From: Kondoa malvinella | Taxonomy: Eukaryota > Basidiomycota > Agaricostilbomycetes > Agaricostilbales > Kondoaceae | Direction: 5' to 3' | DNA length: 64,000 nt | Assembly: GCA_039545315.1 (NCBI GenBank) | Contig: BCIM01000015.1 | Span: 258,522-322,521, forward strand | In this document: one piece after another, positions 10,941-20,933 of the stretch | How positions within the stretch are numbered: position 1 is the first letter of the stretch | Layout: every line of letters begins with the position of its first letter | Program-made: the position numbers and the translations under genes | Notes under the pieces: generated by a model | The model's database searches: none | Told to the model about the DNA's origin: nothing | Seen by the model: only the letters and a program-made list of their open reading frames with translations

Positions 10941-11637
10941 ATGGATCTTGGACATCTCGCGCGTCGGGCTCGCGCTTACGCTGCCTCGAGCCGTGAATCA
11001 CTTCCGGCATCAATTTCTGGTACTGAGCATGTCGATAACGAGCCAAATTTTGTGCTTCATCGGCCCAATACTCCAGAAGAAAGAGCCCATACACAGCCTA
11101 CTCAAGCGGCGGCGGATTCCCTCCATGGCCGTCACTTGCAGGAACAGAATCGTGCTCCTACCCCTGGTCAGCATGGCGCGTCATCTGAAGCGGCATGCCA
11201 GCGTGGCGCGATGAAGAAGGAAGGGCGTATCCCGACCAAGAAGTCCGGCAGTGGCGCCCAAATGCAAGGCAAGGGTATGTTCTGCTTCCAGGCTTTCACG
11301 TATCTAAAAGGTCCTTTGCTATAGTATCGCGCGCGCCGTCAGGAAAACCTGCTGGACGACCCGTCAATACTCAAAAGCTGACAAAGCCAAAGAAAGGTTG
11401 GCAGATCGTCTTCGTTATTGATTACCTATTGAGTTGGCTGCAGGCCCGGTCGGCCCGCGTGGCTTGAACATCTCCAATCTGTTTCCAGGCATGGGAACAT
11501 ATGCTACCGAGGAAAGGGCTAAGGCGCAGAAGGAAGCTAGACAGCGCGATAAGGAAGAGGCAGAGGCAGATGCAGAGGCGAAGAAGGTGCAGCAGGGCGG
11601 ACGTCGCAGCGCTGCGCGAGGCAAGCTATTTCGTTAG
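10941..11637 (+). CDS. Basic coiled-coil protein, array member B
   Basis: Three exons (10941-11274, 11325-11396, 11444-11637) give 600 nt, 199 residues, with consistent phases. The start is ATG at 10941 (MDLGHLARRARAYAASSRES). The middle is Gln/Ala/Lys-rich with RAPSGKPAGRP. The end has NISNLFPGMGTYATEERAKA followed by a highly charged helix (QKEARQRDKEEAEADAEAKK) and a basic tail, GRRSAARGKLFR. The order Ser/Ala-rich front, Lys-rich middle, S-N-L-x-P motif, charged helix and basic tail matches member A. Product not recognised. The exon structure is convincing, the function is not. Confidence 0.55.
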
Positions 11638-12148
11638 TAGTCGTACGGTCATTTGGCAGAGTCCGTTTCATGCTTGCAATCGAGCGTTCTTCGTGTTCGC
11701 ATTTACGCCCTATATGAGCTAGTATAGAAGGCAGTAGACACACTGATGAGACAGTCGCTGCTTTGCCAGTCCTTTCGACTGTACGCACTCTTCCACTGTC
11801 GTCTTCCTTTTACAGCGGCCTTGACTTGTGTCTACACCGTTCCGAAGCTTGATCTTCTGGGATCGATCGTTGATCTTTGTAATTGGGTCAACCTTACCAT
11901 ACTGTACCTCCAGGCCTGGGTCTGGCTACGCACAGTCACCAGTACAGCTTGCGTTGTCCATTGGATCATCCATTACTTGGCGATGTCTTCCCTTTATGCG
12001 ATTCGAATGACCTTCGAGATTGCCGGAATTGACGCTTCTCTTCCTATACAACCTTCTTCTGTCCCGGACCTTCAGCTCCTCAACTATCTGCCTCACAAAG
12101 ACCTGATGACCAGTCCACAAGGATCAACGACTTGAGCTAATCGCAGGA
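11638..12148. other. Leader-like stretch before array member C
   Basis: This contains a 390-nt open frame (11746-12135) that is hydrophobic and pyrimidine-rich, like the stretches before the other two array genes. It carries CGAATGACCTTCGAG near 12005, a close match to the sequences near 9045 and 10830. It may include the first exon of the next gene, but no clear donor was found. Confidence 0.3.
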
Positions 12149-12444
12149 CTACAAAGCACAAGCCATTGCAGTACACGTTCTTGCTGCCCAGATTAGGAGG
12201 CCCTAAGATGCCGAACAACAGCTCAAGCAATTCTTCTTCCAGCGAAGGACTCGCTGCCGCAGATTCTCGAAAGAAAGAAAACGAAGAACGTATAGCGGAG
12301 GCTAAGCTACGGCTGGAATATGAGAAAGAGCTGCTCGCTAAGACCGAGGCCGCGCACAGAGAGGCAAGGAAGGCTGAGGAAGAGAAGCACAAGGCGGCAG
12401 CATCGAAGGCAGGAGGTGTAAAGGGCACGCAGAGCCGGAGATAA
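12149..12444 (+). CDS. Coiled-coil protein, array member C, last exon
   Basis: The exon follows an acceptor (TAATCGCAG) ending at 12147 or 12148 and stops at 12444. It reads KPLQYTFLLPRLGGPKMPNN, a Ser run, then a charged helix (ENEERIAEAKLRLEYEKELL, AHREARKAEEEKHKAA) and the end GGVKGTQSRR. FLLPRLGGPKMP is close to NLLPRLGAKPAKKMP of member A, which is the main reason to treat the genes as relatives. Upstream exons are not resolved, so this is a partial model. Confidence 0.45.
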
Positions 12445-13032
12445 CACATTGGTACATGGACTCAGTAGCTGTTGAATGGTCCCTCTCTTGTAGCACCAAG
12501 TTTGGACCTCGATGAGACTGCTTCTTAGTGACAGCGTTTAAATTGACAGATGTGAGGTACGAAGAATGCTTCTGAAAATCTCCACCGACGTATAGCAGGA
12601 TGCCAGACTATCGATGCTGAGAGTTCTCCCGAGGTGATAGCTTAGTAAGTCTACAGAGCTGTAGACGCGCCAATATACGAATCCGTTGGTAGGCAGAAGA
12701 CTACCAATGTTGCCCAGATAGATGATATGACTGATGATAGACCAGCGCGATTGTAAAGTAGATGGCCTTCGCCCAGTCTCGGACACTTGCACAAGAAAGG
12801 AAAGGAAGTTGAGAACCAGAGGCGAGAGAGCGAGAGCTGGTACTTTGACCTGCCGATGACTTGCATGAGCACTCATGCCGGTGACACATATACGCCGAAG
12901 CAAAGAGACCAGTGACGAAGCTGACAAGAACAGCGTTTCTTACAAGGTATAAACATGACATGGTATACCTAAAGAGCAATCAGTAACACATCGACCACTA
13001 TAAATACAGACTCACTCGTACAAGGCAGCTCA
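12445..13032 (-). other. Unassigned stretch with a possible small membrane protein
   Basis: On the minus strand an ATG near 12964 opens SCLYLVRNAVLVSFVTGLFA, a likely membrane helix, followed by a GTATATG donor-like site. The downstream exon could not be fixed: several acceptors give different unremarkable frames. It could be a small single-pass protein like mitochondrial assembly factors, but the sequence gives no proof. Confidence 0.25.
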
Positions 13033-13700
13033 TCACCGCTGCCGACTATTCAGATCATCCTGCGTCCTCTTCAAGAAGTCTCCCAGATCCTTCGGCCTCT
13101 CTCTATTCGCCCAGTCGTTCTTCTGCTCGCTCGACTGACTGCTCTGCGTCTTGGTATATCGTTCATAGCTATGTTCAGGCTGAGATCTCGCTTGTCGTTG
13201 TGGTTGCTGTCTCGGCGGTTCTTCCTCTTGTTTCACTACTGCTCACCATAAGCTGACGATAGACTGGATAGGAAGAAGAATACCTTCATCCTGCGCTTTC
13301 AATCCATCGAGGAAACCTTCGCGCATGTTTTGGACATAACGATGTGTTGCTGTGACGCCGCCTGTGAAGGCTTTGCTCTCCAGTAACTATGTACCAGCGG
13401 TCAATCCAGCTTCGATGCGAAGGATAGGGCTGTGTAATACCTTGCGAGTGATCATTTCCTGCAGCTGGTGCTGCCACTTCTCGCTCCATATCAGGTTTGA
13501 GTTGTTCAGCGTGAGATCTGTCACGCACCTGAGGTGGTATCATATGTACAGCAATGCAAACGAGTCCTCGCAGAGCAGACGATGGAGACTTGAGTGGTCG
13601 CTTGATCGGGATCAAACGCGTAATTTATCGGCAGCGTTCAAACGGAGATCAGATAGCAATGTATGCACGGCATTGCAGCACAGAAGTTGCTCATCTACAA
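13033..13700 (-). CDS. Hypothetical protein, several exons
   Basis: The last exon is clear: from about 13238 to the stop at 13033 it reads VKQEEEPPRQQPQRQARSQP and ends DLGDFLKRTQDDLNSRQR. Before it an exon near 13385-13284 reads LESKAFTGGVTATHRYVQNM and REGFLDGLKAQDE. Further upstream the splicing is ambiguous, with competing frames between 13390 and 13630 and no single good start. I do not recognise the family. The gene follows DOHH on the same strand, with its start squeezed within about 40 bp of the DOHH stop at 13730. Confidence 0.4.
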
Positions 13701-13729
13701 CACAGGATGCCTTTCTACATAGCCAAAGT

Positions 13730-14993
13730 CTAGACAGCGATTGCTCGAGGTAGCGCTTCCTCCTTCTGCCCGCCCATCTCTGCTACTTGTACTCGTTCGG
13801 CATAGTCCAGCGTGCCCGAGTTCTCTGTTACCTTTGATCAGCATCTTGTAAGACTCTTCTAGCGGGTCAGACAAACCATATTCATACCTGCCACACAACC
13901 ATCAGCTACTTCCGCAATCAGCGAAAAACAAACAACTCACATATCCAGCGCAACCACACAACTCTCTTTAACGACTTGCGGACTATCTTCCCTCGTAGCC
14001 CATTCTTTCAAAACTGGCAAAACTTCATCCGTCGCTATAGAACCCAAAGCTTCAGCCGCTTCATGCCTGACCATTTCATCTTCTTTTTCATTCGACAAGA
14101 CCGTTAATAGAGAAGGTACGGAATGGGGAGAAGAAAGTTGACCGAAAATGTAGGCTATTTCATGTCTTTTCGGGAAATCAACAGTCAGCCTTTTTGGTCA
14201 ATGTTGTTAGGGGGTATTTGGGCTCACCGGAAAAGAGCGGAAGAGTCTGAGAAACCATCTGCTAGTGCCAAGACTGCTTCTCGGGATGCGTCGTTTCGTA
14301 GAGCAAACATGGCTCTATACCGCTGGAAAAGGGAGGATGAAGTGTCTAGAAGTGATGAGCGCAGTTCAGGAATGGAAGAAGTGGATGCTGTAGGTGTGTG
14401 ATGCATTGATAGAGGTGGTGCTGGATCAATCGAGTCGTATAGACTGTATGCATCAAGTCAATTACTAGCTCAGCAGCAATGTACTGACATGAGCATACCT
14501 TCTTGCAGTTTTTTCCGACGAAGCCTGCTTATGATCCCATTCAACTTTGGCTACCGCAATCTCACAAGTCTCTACGACCGCCTGGCATTCACCCTCTTTA
14601 TCCCTAAACTCTCTCAACACGGGCAAACTGTCGATTGATGATATTGCGCCCATGGCTTCTGCAGATTCATGCCTGACCATAGGATGATAGTTTTCATCCC
14701 TTAATACTGCTTCTAGTACAGGTAGAGCATGCGTAGATCCAATTTGACCCAAGCAGTAAGCGAGTTCATGTCCCAGCAGAGCACTTGATTTCGGCAGAGC
14801 TGGGTCATACAAGATCAGCACAAGTCTGTATAGCCCAGAGTGAAGACTCACCAGCTCCAATAATGTCTATCGCTCTGTCGTTCGCTAGACCTTTGAGCGA
14901 GAAGAGAGCCCTAAAGCGATTCGCTAATGGAACATCGCCAGAAGTGTTGTGCAAGGTATCTTTCAATCTCTGGTAATCCGCTTCACTGGCCAT
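13730..14993 (-). CDS. DOHH: Deoxyhypusine hydroxylase
   Basis: DOHH is a di-iron HEAT-repeat enzyme that finishes the hypusine residue of translation factor eIF5A. Six exons (14993-14852, 14799-14499, 14443-14228, 14165-13941, 13887-13877, 13824-13730) join to 990 nt, 329 residues. The four His-Glu iron-binding pairs are present: [35 protein letters not shown] and [21 protein letters not shown] and the end [18 protein letters not shown] also match the family. The fifth exon is only 11 nt; without it the conserved YEYEN part and the frame are lost. The start at [12 protein letters not shown] was chosen over an upstream in-frame ATG because the family begins there. The MRT4 start faces it 119 bp away. 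Confidence 0.95.
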
Positions 14994-15112
14994 TCTTCGG
15001 TATGCTGGTATCGGTTCAAGGGCAGCTCCACCAGGGCGAAGGAGAGAGGAGAAAAAGATTTTCCAATTTTTCAAGCGGCACTCGTTGCTTGACCCTACAC
15101 AGTTCTCCCACC

Positions 15113-16051
15113 ATGCCTAGATCAAAGAGACAACAAGTCGTGTCGCTGACGAAAACGGACAAGAAGGCGACGAGAGAGCATAAAGCTAATCTTATGGAAG
15201 AGGTGCAGCCCACAACACACACCGTTGTCAGGCTTACAGGCAGCTGATACTCAGTGTTCTACCTAGGTCCAACAATTGGTCGACACTTTTCCCTACGTCT
15301 GGGTTTTCGAGACTGAACATATGAGAAATCAATATTTGCAAGAAGTGAGGCAGGCATGGAAACCTGACAAGTGAGCACCCAAATACTCTGTGTTGATGGA
15401 TACAAGCTGATAGTTGTCTCAAGGATGATGATGGGAAAGAAGCATGTGCTGCAAAAAGCATTGGGCAAGACAGCAGAGGACGAACATAAACCTGGATGCG
15501 CGCAATTAGGCGAAGTGAGTATCCCCATGTCTGACCTTATACGTATGTGCTCATGTAGAGAGATAGGAAATACACGGCCAAAGAGGACTACTCTTCACTT
15601 CTTCAACACCTTTCATAGTCACCGACTGGTTCGCTTCTTTCACCAAACCAGACTATGCACGAACAGGCAACGTCGCACCCGAAACTGTAGTCATACCAGC
15701 CGGTCCAGTAATGATGGACGATCGACCAGCTGCTCACTCTTTGGAACCCCAACTAAGAAAATTGGGCATGTCGACTAAATTGGATAAAGGTGTCCCAACG
15801 CTGGATGTGGAACATATCCTATGCAAACAAGGGCAAGAGTTGAACAGCAACCAAACGCATCTGTTGAAATTGTTTAACAAACCCATGGCCACCGTCAGTC
15901 GTTCCACTTTTGGGCTTTTTGGCTTTGGCTGATTGCGCATGGTGCCTGTTGACAGTTCCAAGTCAAGCCTATCATCTGCCTCAATACGGCAACGGGCGAA
16001 CTCATCAGAGCAGAAGACGTCGAGCCTGAGGAGATAGCAGAGGATGCATAG
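15113..16051 (+). CDS. MRT4: mRNA turnover protein 4, ribosome assembly factor
   Basis: Mrt4 is a nucleolar relative of stalk protein uL10 that holds its site on pre-60S particles. Five exons (15113-15202, 15267-15370, 15424-15514, 15567-15893, 15956-16051) total 708 nt, 235 residues. The N-terminus MPRSKRQQVVSLTKTDKKAT is diagnostic. Later parts include FPYVWVFETEHMRNQYLQEV, KMMMGKKHVLQKALGK, GLLFTSSTPFIVTDW, DYARTGNVAPETVVIPAGP and QTHLLKLFNKPMATFQVKP. Length and order fit the family. The fourth exon uses the second of two nearby AG acceptors. Confidence 0.95.
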
Positions 16052-16206
16052 TGCTTTTTCGGTAGGGTTGGTCCTTGGCTGTCATTGTATCATTTCGCTC
16101 TCGCATCTTTTCCTACCGTGCTTCCTCTTTTTTCTCTCTTCTTTTCCTGTTGCCGGACTGTCATCGTTGCATCTCTCCAGTCGCTCTGTCACTTTCTTGA
16201 AGTACC

Positions 16207-16640
16207 ATGTCTGATCAATCGACCATCAAGGCCGTCCCAATTCCAAAAGAAACGACTATAAGTTACAACAACGAATACATACAACACTCCCTTGCTCTTC
16301 TCATCCTCGAATCCCAATCCTCGCGCAATTCTATACTGACCCAGAACTACTAACCGTATCGCTTCTCACCCTACCCGCTCTAGCACGAACGAGTTCATCC
16401 AAACAAGGTAATTGACCAATCAAAACCCCTTCAGAGCGATGTAATTTGTTCGGAGAGGACAAAGCGGCGGATTCTGTTTCTAAGCTTACACAGAGAATTG
16501 GATGCAAAGAAGGGTAAAAAATACCTAGTGATATGAGCTTGTTTGGACGACGGTCTTTCGTTCTCATTGGTGTGTGTAAGGATATAGGTGAAGGAGGAGC
16601 TCGGCGTGTCATGTTTCTTTTCCTTGGATATATTTGGGAT
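16207..16640 (+). pseudogene. PSMG4-like locus, reading frame unresolved
   Basis: Pieces on the plus strand resemble proteasome assembly chaperone 4. They are MSDQSTIKAVPIPKETTIS from ATG 16207, ELLTVSLLTLPALARTSSSK, CNLFGEDKAADSVSKLTQRI, KKYLVI and a VKEELG end. NLFGEDKAADSVSKLTQRIG corresponds to the LLGDTSD...SLAQRL part of the human protein. A CTACTAAC sequence at 16348-16355 could be a branch point. However, I could not join the pieces into one frame with introns of normal size: stops (TGA, TAG) interrupt the last part and the first two parts are in different frames. It may be a diverged gene with splicing I misread, or a decayed copy. The type is given as pseudogene only for lack of an intact frame. 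Confidence 0.33.
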
Positions 16641-16931
16641 GTTGGACCTGCACAGCTATCAATTGCATCAGAGCAGTCGTCTTTGTATCTTGGACAGACT
16701 CACCAGTAGGGAAAGTGGATATCAGCTTGCCAGAAGCCTGAGACGTCGTTTGGGTGCAAGTCGAGCATGCACTGGAAATTGGCCAATCTATCGTCTCGTC
16801 GTGACAGCCAGCACTGAAGCTCGGCAGAAGCTATCGTAAATGTAGACCTTTTACAAGCACAGCACTCTCGTTCCATTTCGTTCACTCAATGCGAAGCCGA
16901 GTTGCAAACCCCAAAATTATCTGTAAGTTTA

Positions 16932-18190
16932 TCACATTGCATGCAACCATGACTGAACTTTCTGCTTGACCATATCATCAATAGCGGTCGATCCTTCCGC
17001 TGCACAACAAGGCAGACACTCGAAATCTTCATGCATGTCTTCTTCAACAATAGTCATGCCTGACGCGTGGAAGACTTTGCAGAATGCCAAATGAAGGGCA
17101 AAAAGATCGGGACAAGGCGGAGGAAGCAGCTTGTTATCCGATGACATGGTGCAAGTCGAGAAAGTTGCCGTGCCTATCTCGTTGAAAGTCAACTCGCACC
17201 CATCATAATCTTCCCTTGCCAATGAACGTAACGAGATGATCTTATATTCATGAGAAACAGAAGTCTGCTAAAGATATGAGCGTCTGAGAAGTAACGGGCT
17301 ACAAAGGGAATGCAACTGACCGCTTCAAAGCCTCTCGAGAAATCGCCGAAACGCTTGTGCTCATCGTGCTGCAGTAGCAAAGCATTCGATGGTGAGTTTA
17401 TGTCGCGCTTGAGGTATGCTTGAGCTCTATCGTCGCCGCAGAAGCGCTCAATTGCGGTCCACATGATCTGCTTGCGCTGAATGGCAAGCTAGTAAGCTTT
17501 GTACAATAGCTCGGCACGAAACATCTCACATTCAGTTCCTCCCTGTCGTCAGGGTCTGCAAGAGCCAGCGAGAAAGGCAAGATATGCGCAACGTCTAGCC
17601 GGCCCACTTCCTTATCGCGCCAACGATAATATAATGCTTTGTCGACCTTGGCAAGACCTCTATCGAGCCAACCAGATACAGGACAGGTGTATCCTTCGCG
17701 CTGTAGAAGCTATTCTGCTGTATCAGACAGCGGAAACCGGCAAAAACAATGACAATGACTTGCCAAAGTGCGAAGTTGGACCTGCTGCCGTTTCAGAGCC
17801 GGGAGATAGTCTGTATCCTCTTGCTTGCCCAACAATGACTTGAACGAGCGCGTAGAAACAGCTGGTGTTTTACCGCCTTGAGCGCGGACTACAAATCGAT
17901 AAGTCGGACTTAAGAGCATGTTCTGCGAGTCAATAGCATAGGTAGATATACCAGCTCGTATTACGCCAGCCCAGCGAACAACAGCTTCCAGAAGGTCTTG
18001 TAGACAATCTCGATTCGCTATAATATCCTGGCGAAGATTCGCTTTCCCTTTCGTGGGTCCGTACAACCACAAAGCCTTCATGAGCTTCCGGATAGGTATC
18101 TTATTGTCATGTTCCGGTAGTCGATGAATGATTGAAAGGACTTCGGCGTCTTCTGAGGGTATAGACTAATTGAAGGGGTATTCGACATGG
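16932..18190 (-). CDS. Fungal HNH (HNH_2-type) domain protein
   Basis: A multi-exon minus-strand gene ending at 16932; the start, within about 18.0-18.2 kb, is uncertain. The core reads REGYTCPVSGWLDRG, then GRLDVAHILPFSLALADPDD, then FWTAIERFCGDD, INSPSNALLLQHDEHKRFGD and FSRGFEAV. This is the C-x-x-[ST]-G...A-H-I-L-P-F...N-x-x-N-A...H...F pattern of the HNH_2 domain that many basidiomycete and ascomycete genomes carry in large families of unknown role. The presumed metal and catalytic residues are present, so nuclease activity is possible but unproven. The N-terminal part (ALWLYGPTKGKANLRQDIIA) has no known domain. No mobile element is seen around it. Confidence 0.75.
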
Positions 18191-18370
18191 TGTGTTGCGG
18201 AAGAGCATCGTTTCCTCTCACAGCCTGGAGTCCCTGTCCCTAAAGCAAGAACGTGAAGGTAAACGCCTCCCAGGGCGAAAGAGTGTACAACTGATAAAGT
18301 ACAAGTATTGACCCAAATGCAACACTAAAAGAAATACGAAGTTTCGACCTCTACCAAGGACCGGCCTTGA

Positions 18371-20581
18371 TTAGTCGTGGTGATGTTCGTGACGATGAGA
18401 TTGCCAATGTTGCCTCCGTTGATCCTTTGCCGCTTCCCGCTTGGCTTCGCGATCTTCTCTCCAGGCTTTACGAGATTTGCCTCGGTATTGCTCGCGCATC
18501 GTCTTGTTGAGGTCTGGTCGCTTGTAGCGCAAGGGAACAGCAGAGTTGCGGTTGTGCGAAACTACTTGCGCGTTCTCTTGCGGCGCGTCTGCTTGTGGTT
18601 CTAATGTAGCTTCTGGTATTGATACGGTTTCCGAGTCGGTCATAGCGAGCTCGATCGGTTCTTGGACAGAGGGTGTTGCGACAGCCGCAGGTCGTGCCTC
18701 GATTGTAGAGCTAGGCTGGGCGTCGGATGAGCTGGGTTGCTTAGAAGTGAAAGTTGCCAAAGTAGTAGTTGCTTCAGTTGTTGAGCTGCTGGAAATTTGA
18801 GGTACAGCTTCGCCGATTAGGGGACCAGTCTACAATCGCATTGGTGCATGATCAGGATACATACGTGCTCGAGGACTCACAAAGATGTCGTTCTGAGGAC
18901 CATCGGAGAATCCGTCTGTCGCGTCGTGGTCAGGCGAATCCCGCCCATACTAGAACAGCACTTACAGATCTCGCGATAAGCAGGACGATGACCAGAAACA
19001 TCATTCGTGGAACCTTGATTGTCTATGTCGACAGCGGTGCGTCAGTTCTTGTAGGATCTATCAATCAATGCCTTCGACTGACAAGCATAGATGGGTCGTT
19101 TGGCACCTAGTGCAGATCGTCAGCCTGGTCTTCAACACCAAGTGAGCAGGACAGACCTTTCACAACGGGTCCACGTTCAACATATACGGGTTGCTGGGGT
19201 TCGCCAATAGATCGTAAGCCGCTGGTTTGGCTTTGCAAGATAGAGCAGTCAAATCCGGTCATGTAGAAGTTCCTGCACGGTATCAGCTTCCAATTCCAAT
19301 GGAACAGCGGGAAAGGCTCACGCTTGGCCGTAGTTGGCTAGCCAGAACCAGGCGCACTAGGCATCACTTGATCAGCGGGATCATCTGAAGCTAGATACAG
19401 ACGTACAATGCACTTGCTGCCAGAACAAGCAGGCTAGAGCATTGCTCAGGAGCAGACCACATGGAATATGAAGGCACTCACCATAGCTGCTGGTATTTGG
19501 AAGTCTGTTTCGCGTGTGAAAACGCATGTTTCTGACAGGCATCTCAGTATAACATCTATATAGCAGGTCATGAAAGCTGACGATTGACAGAAAAGATAGT
19601 CCTGTCTCGCGCCTTAGGAGGCGCGCAAAGTGATTGACGTTGGGCTCACAAATCCTCCATTGTCACATCATGGATATTGTCCTTATCTGCAATGGCCAAA
19701 GCGCAGCCCGAGACACCAGCGAGATCCGGAACTACAACACCGTCAGTACGGGAGGCTGAAGCAGAGGAACAATCCACTGACGAGGCTTGGCCCAATCTTG
19801 ACTAGAATGGTAAGGACCAGCATCGGCACCCGAAGGGCAAGCATTGCGCTCAGGCCATGCATCTACATCATCTCAGCTGGTTCCGTGTGTTTCACAGCTT
19901 GAAATGTACCAGCTTGTCCCACCCCTGTTCCATACTTTGTCCAAGCTACATGACAAGCGATCTCTGACGTGAACACACCGCCAGCGGTGAGTTCTTCGAC
20001 TTCTCCTCCTACGATACGATGAGATCAGACGCGACTGTTAAGGTATCGACTCTGCACGAACCTGTAGGCAGATTGGTCTATTGTTTCAAGTCGCAACATG
20101 ACATTAGATTTAGCATGCGCAAGACAGGAAGAGAGCATACGTAGCCTCTGAACCTATGACACCTATTAGATCCTGTACAGCGCTTCCGTGATGGATACTT
20201 ACCACCAGTCTTCGAATTTCTTGTCGCGAAAAATACATCAGTTTCGCCATTAGCCAATGTGAAGTAAAGCGCACTCTATCGATCATCGGAGCTTGTGGAT
20301 CATCTGGCCTATTCGTATAGCATCAGCTCTCTGACCCTGTGCCATGCTAATTTTCGAGCGCACCAGTTCATCCATCCGTCTGCGCGTCAAATGTCATATC
20401 AGGCACTCTCTCGGATCTTACGAAGCTAGGAATGTACACATAGCGGGTGTAAATATTGTCTGCGTATCATTCCAGGATCAGCTGCGCGCTCTGACATTCT
20501 CGCGACGCGTCATATAAAACTTGCCATGTGAGCTAGAGTCGTCTGCGCGGCTACCAGAGCCAGCACGGTCGTGAATAACAT
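18371..20581 (-). CDS. Secreted AA14-like lytic polysaccharide monooxygenase
   Basis: Copper enzymes of this kind cleave polysaccharides by oxidation. The start MLFTTVLALVAAQTTLA is a signal peptide. Cleavage after Ala17 leaves His as first residue, as needed for the copper histidine brace. Further exons read ALYFTLANGETDVFFATRNS, GGVFTSEIACHVAWTKYG, PERNACPSGADAGPYHSS, VPDLAGVSGCALAIADKD, TCVFTRETDFQIPAAMPACS, KCICAWFWLANYGQANFYMT, GFDCSIL and KGAKRPIYAYNQGSTND, which fit the AA14 pattern as I remember it. About 16-18 small exons are needed, some under 20 nt, and not all borders are fixed. The last 190 or so residues are an extra Ser/Thr/Pro-rich part, then a basic stretch ending HRHEHHHD. 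Family assignment is from motif memory. Confidence 0.7.
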
Positions 20582-20933
20582 AATGAGCGGAAAGGTGTGA
20601 GTCTATGTGTAAAAGGGAATCCCAGTCGTCGATACAAGAAGCGAGGTTTTGCGCAGAATAATTCTCAAACCGTCTCAGTCGCGTGGGCGGATCGTGATGC
20701 TCGGAAACGGCAGCTGAGCAATTGTCTCGCTCAAATTGTTTGCGCAATGCCGTGATATTTCATTAAATGGGAGATCTCTAAGGTTCTTTAAAAGTGTAAG
20801 GAAAAGATGAAAGGAAGAAATACAGGCCGTGATGCTTGCTGAAGGAACTGCTCTTCTATGATAGGCCTTTGGCTGTACTGACGCCCCTTGATACTGCTGA
20901 TGTACTGATGCGATGCAGAGGATGGTTGAAGGT

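Noticed and set aside
1811..16051. Idea of a functional cluster: DPH5, DOHH and MRT4 all act on translation
   Set aside because: They are separated by unrelated genes and differ in strand. Closeness is probably chance.
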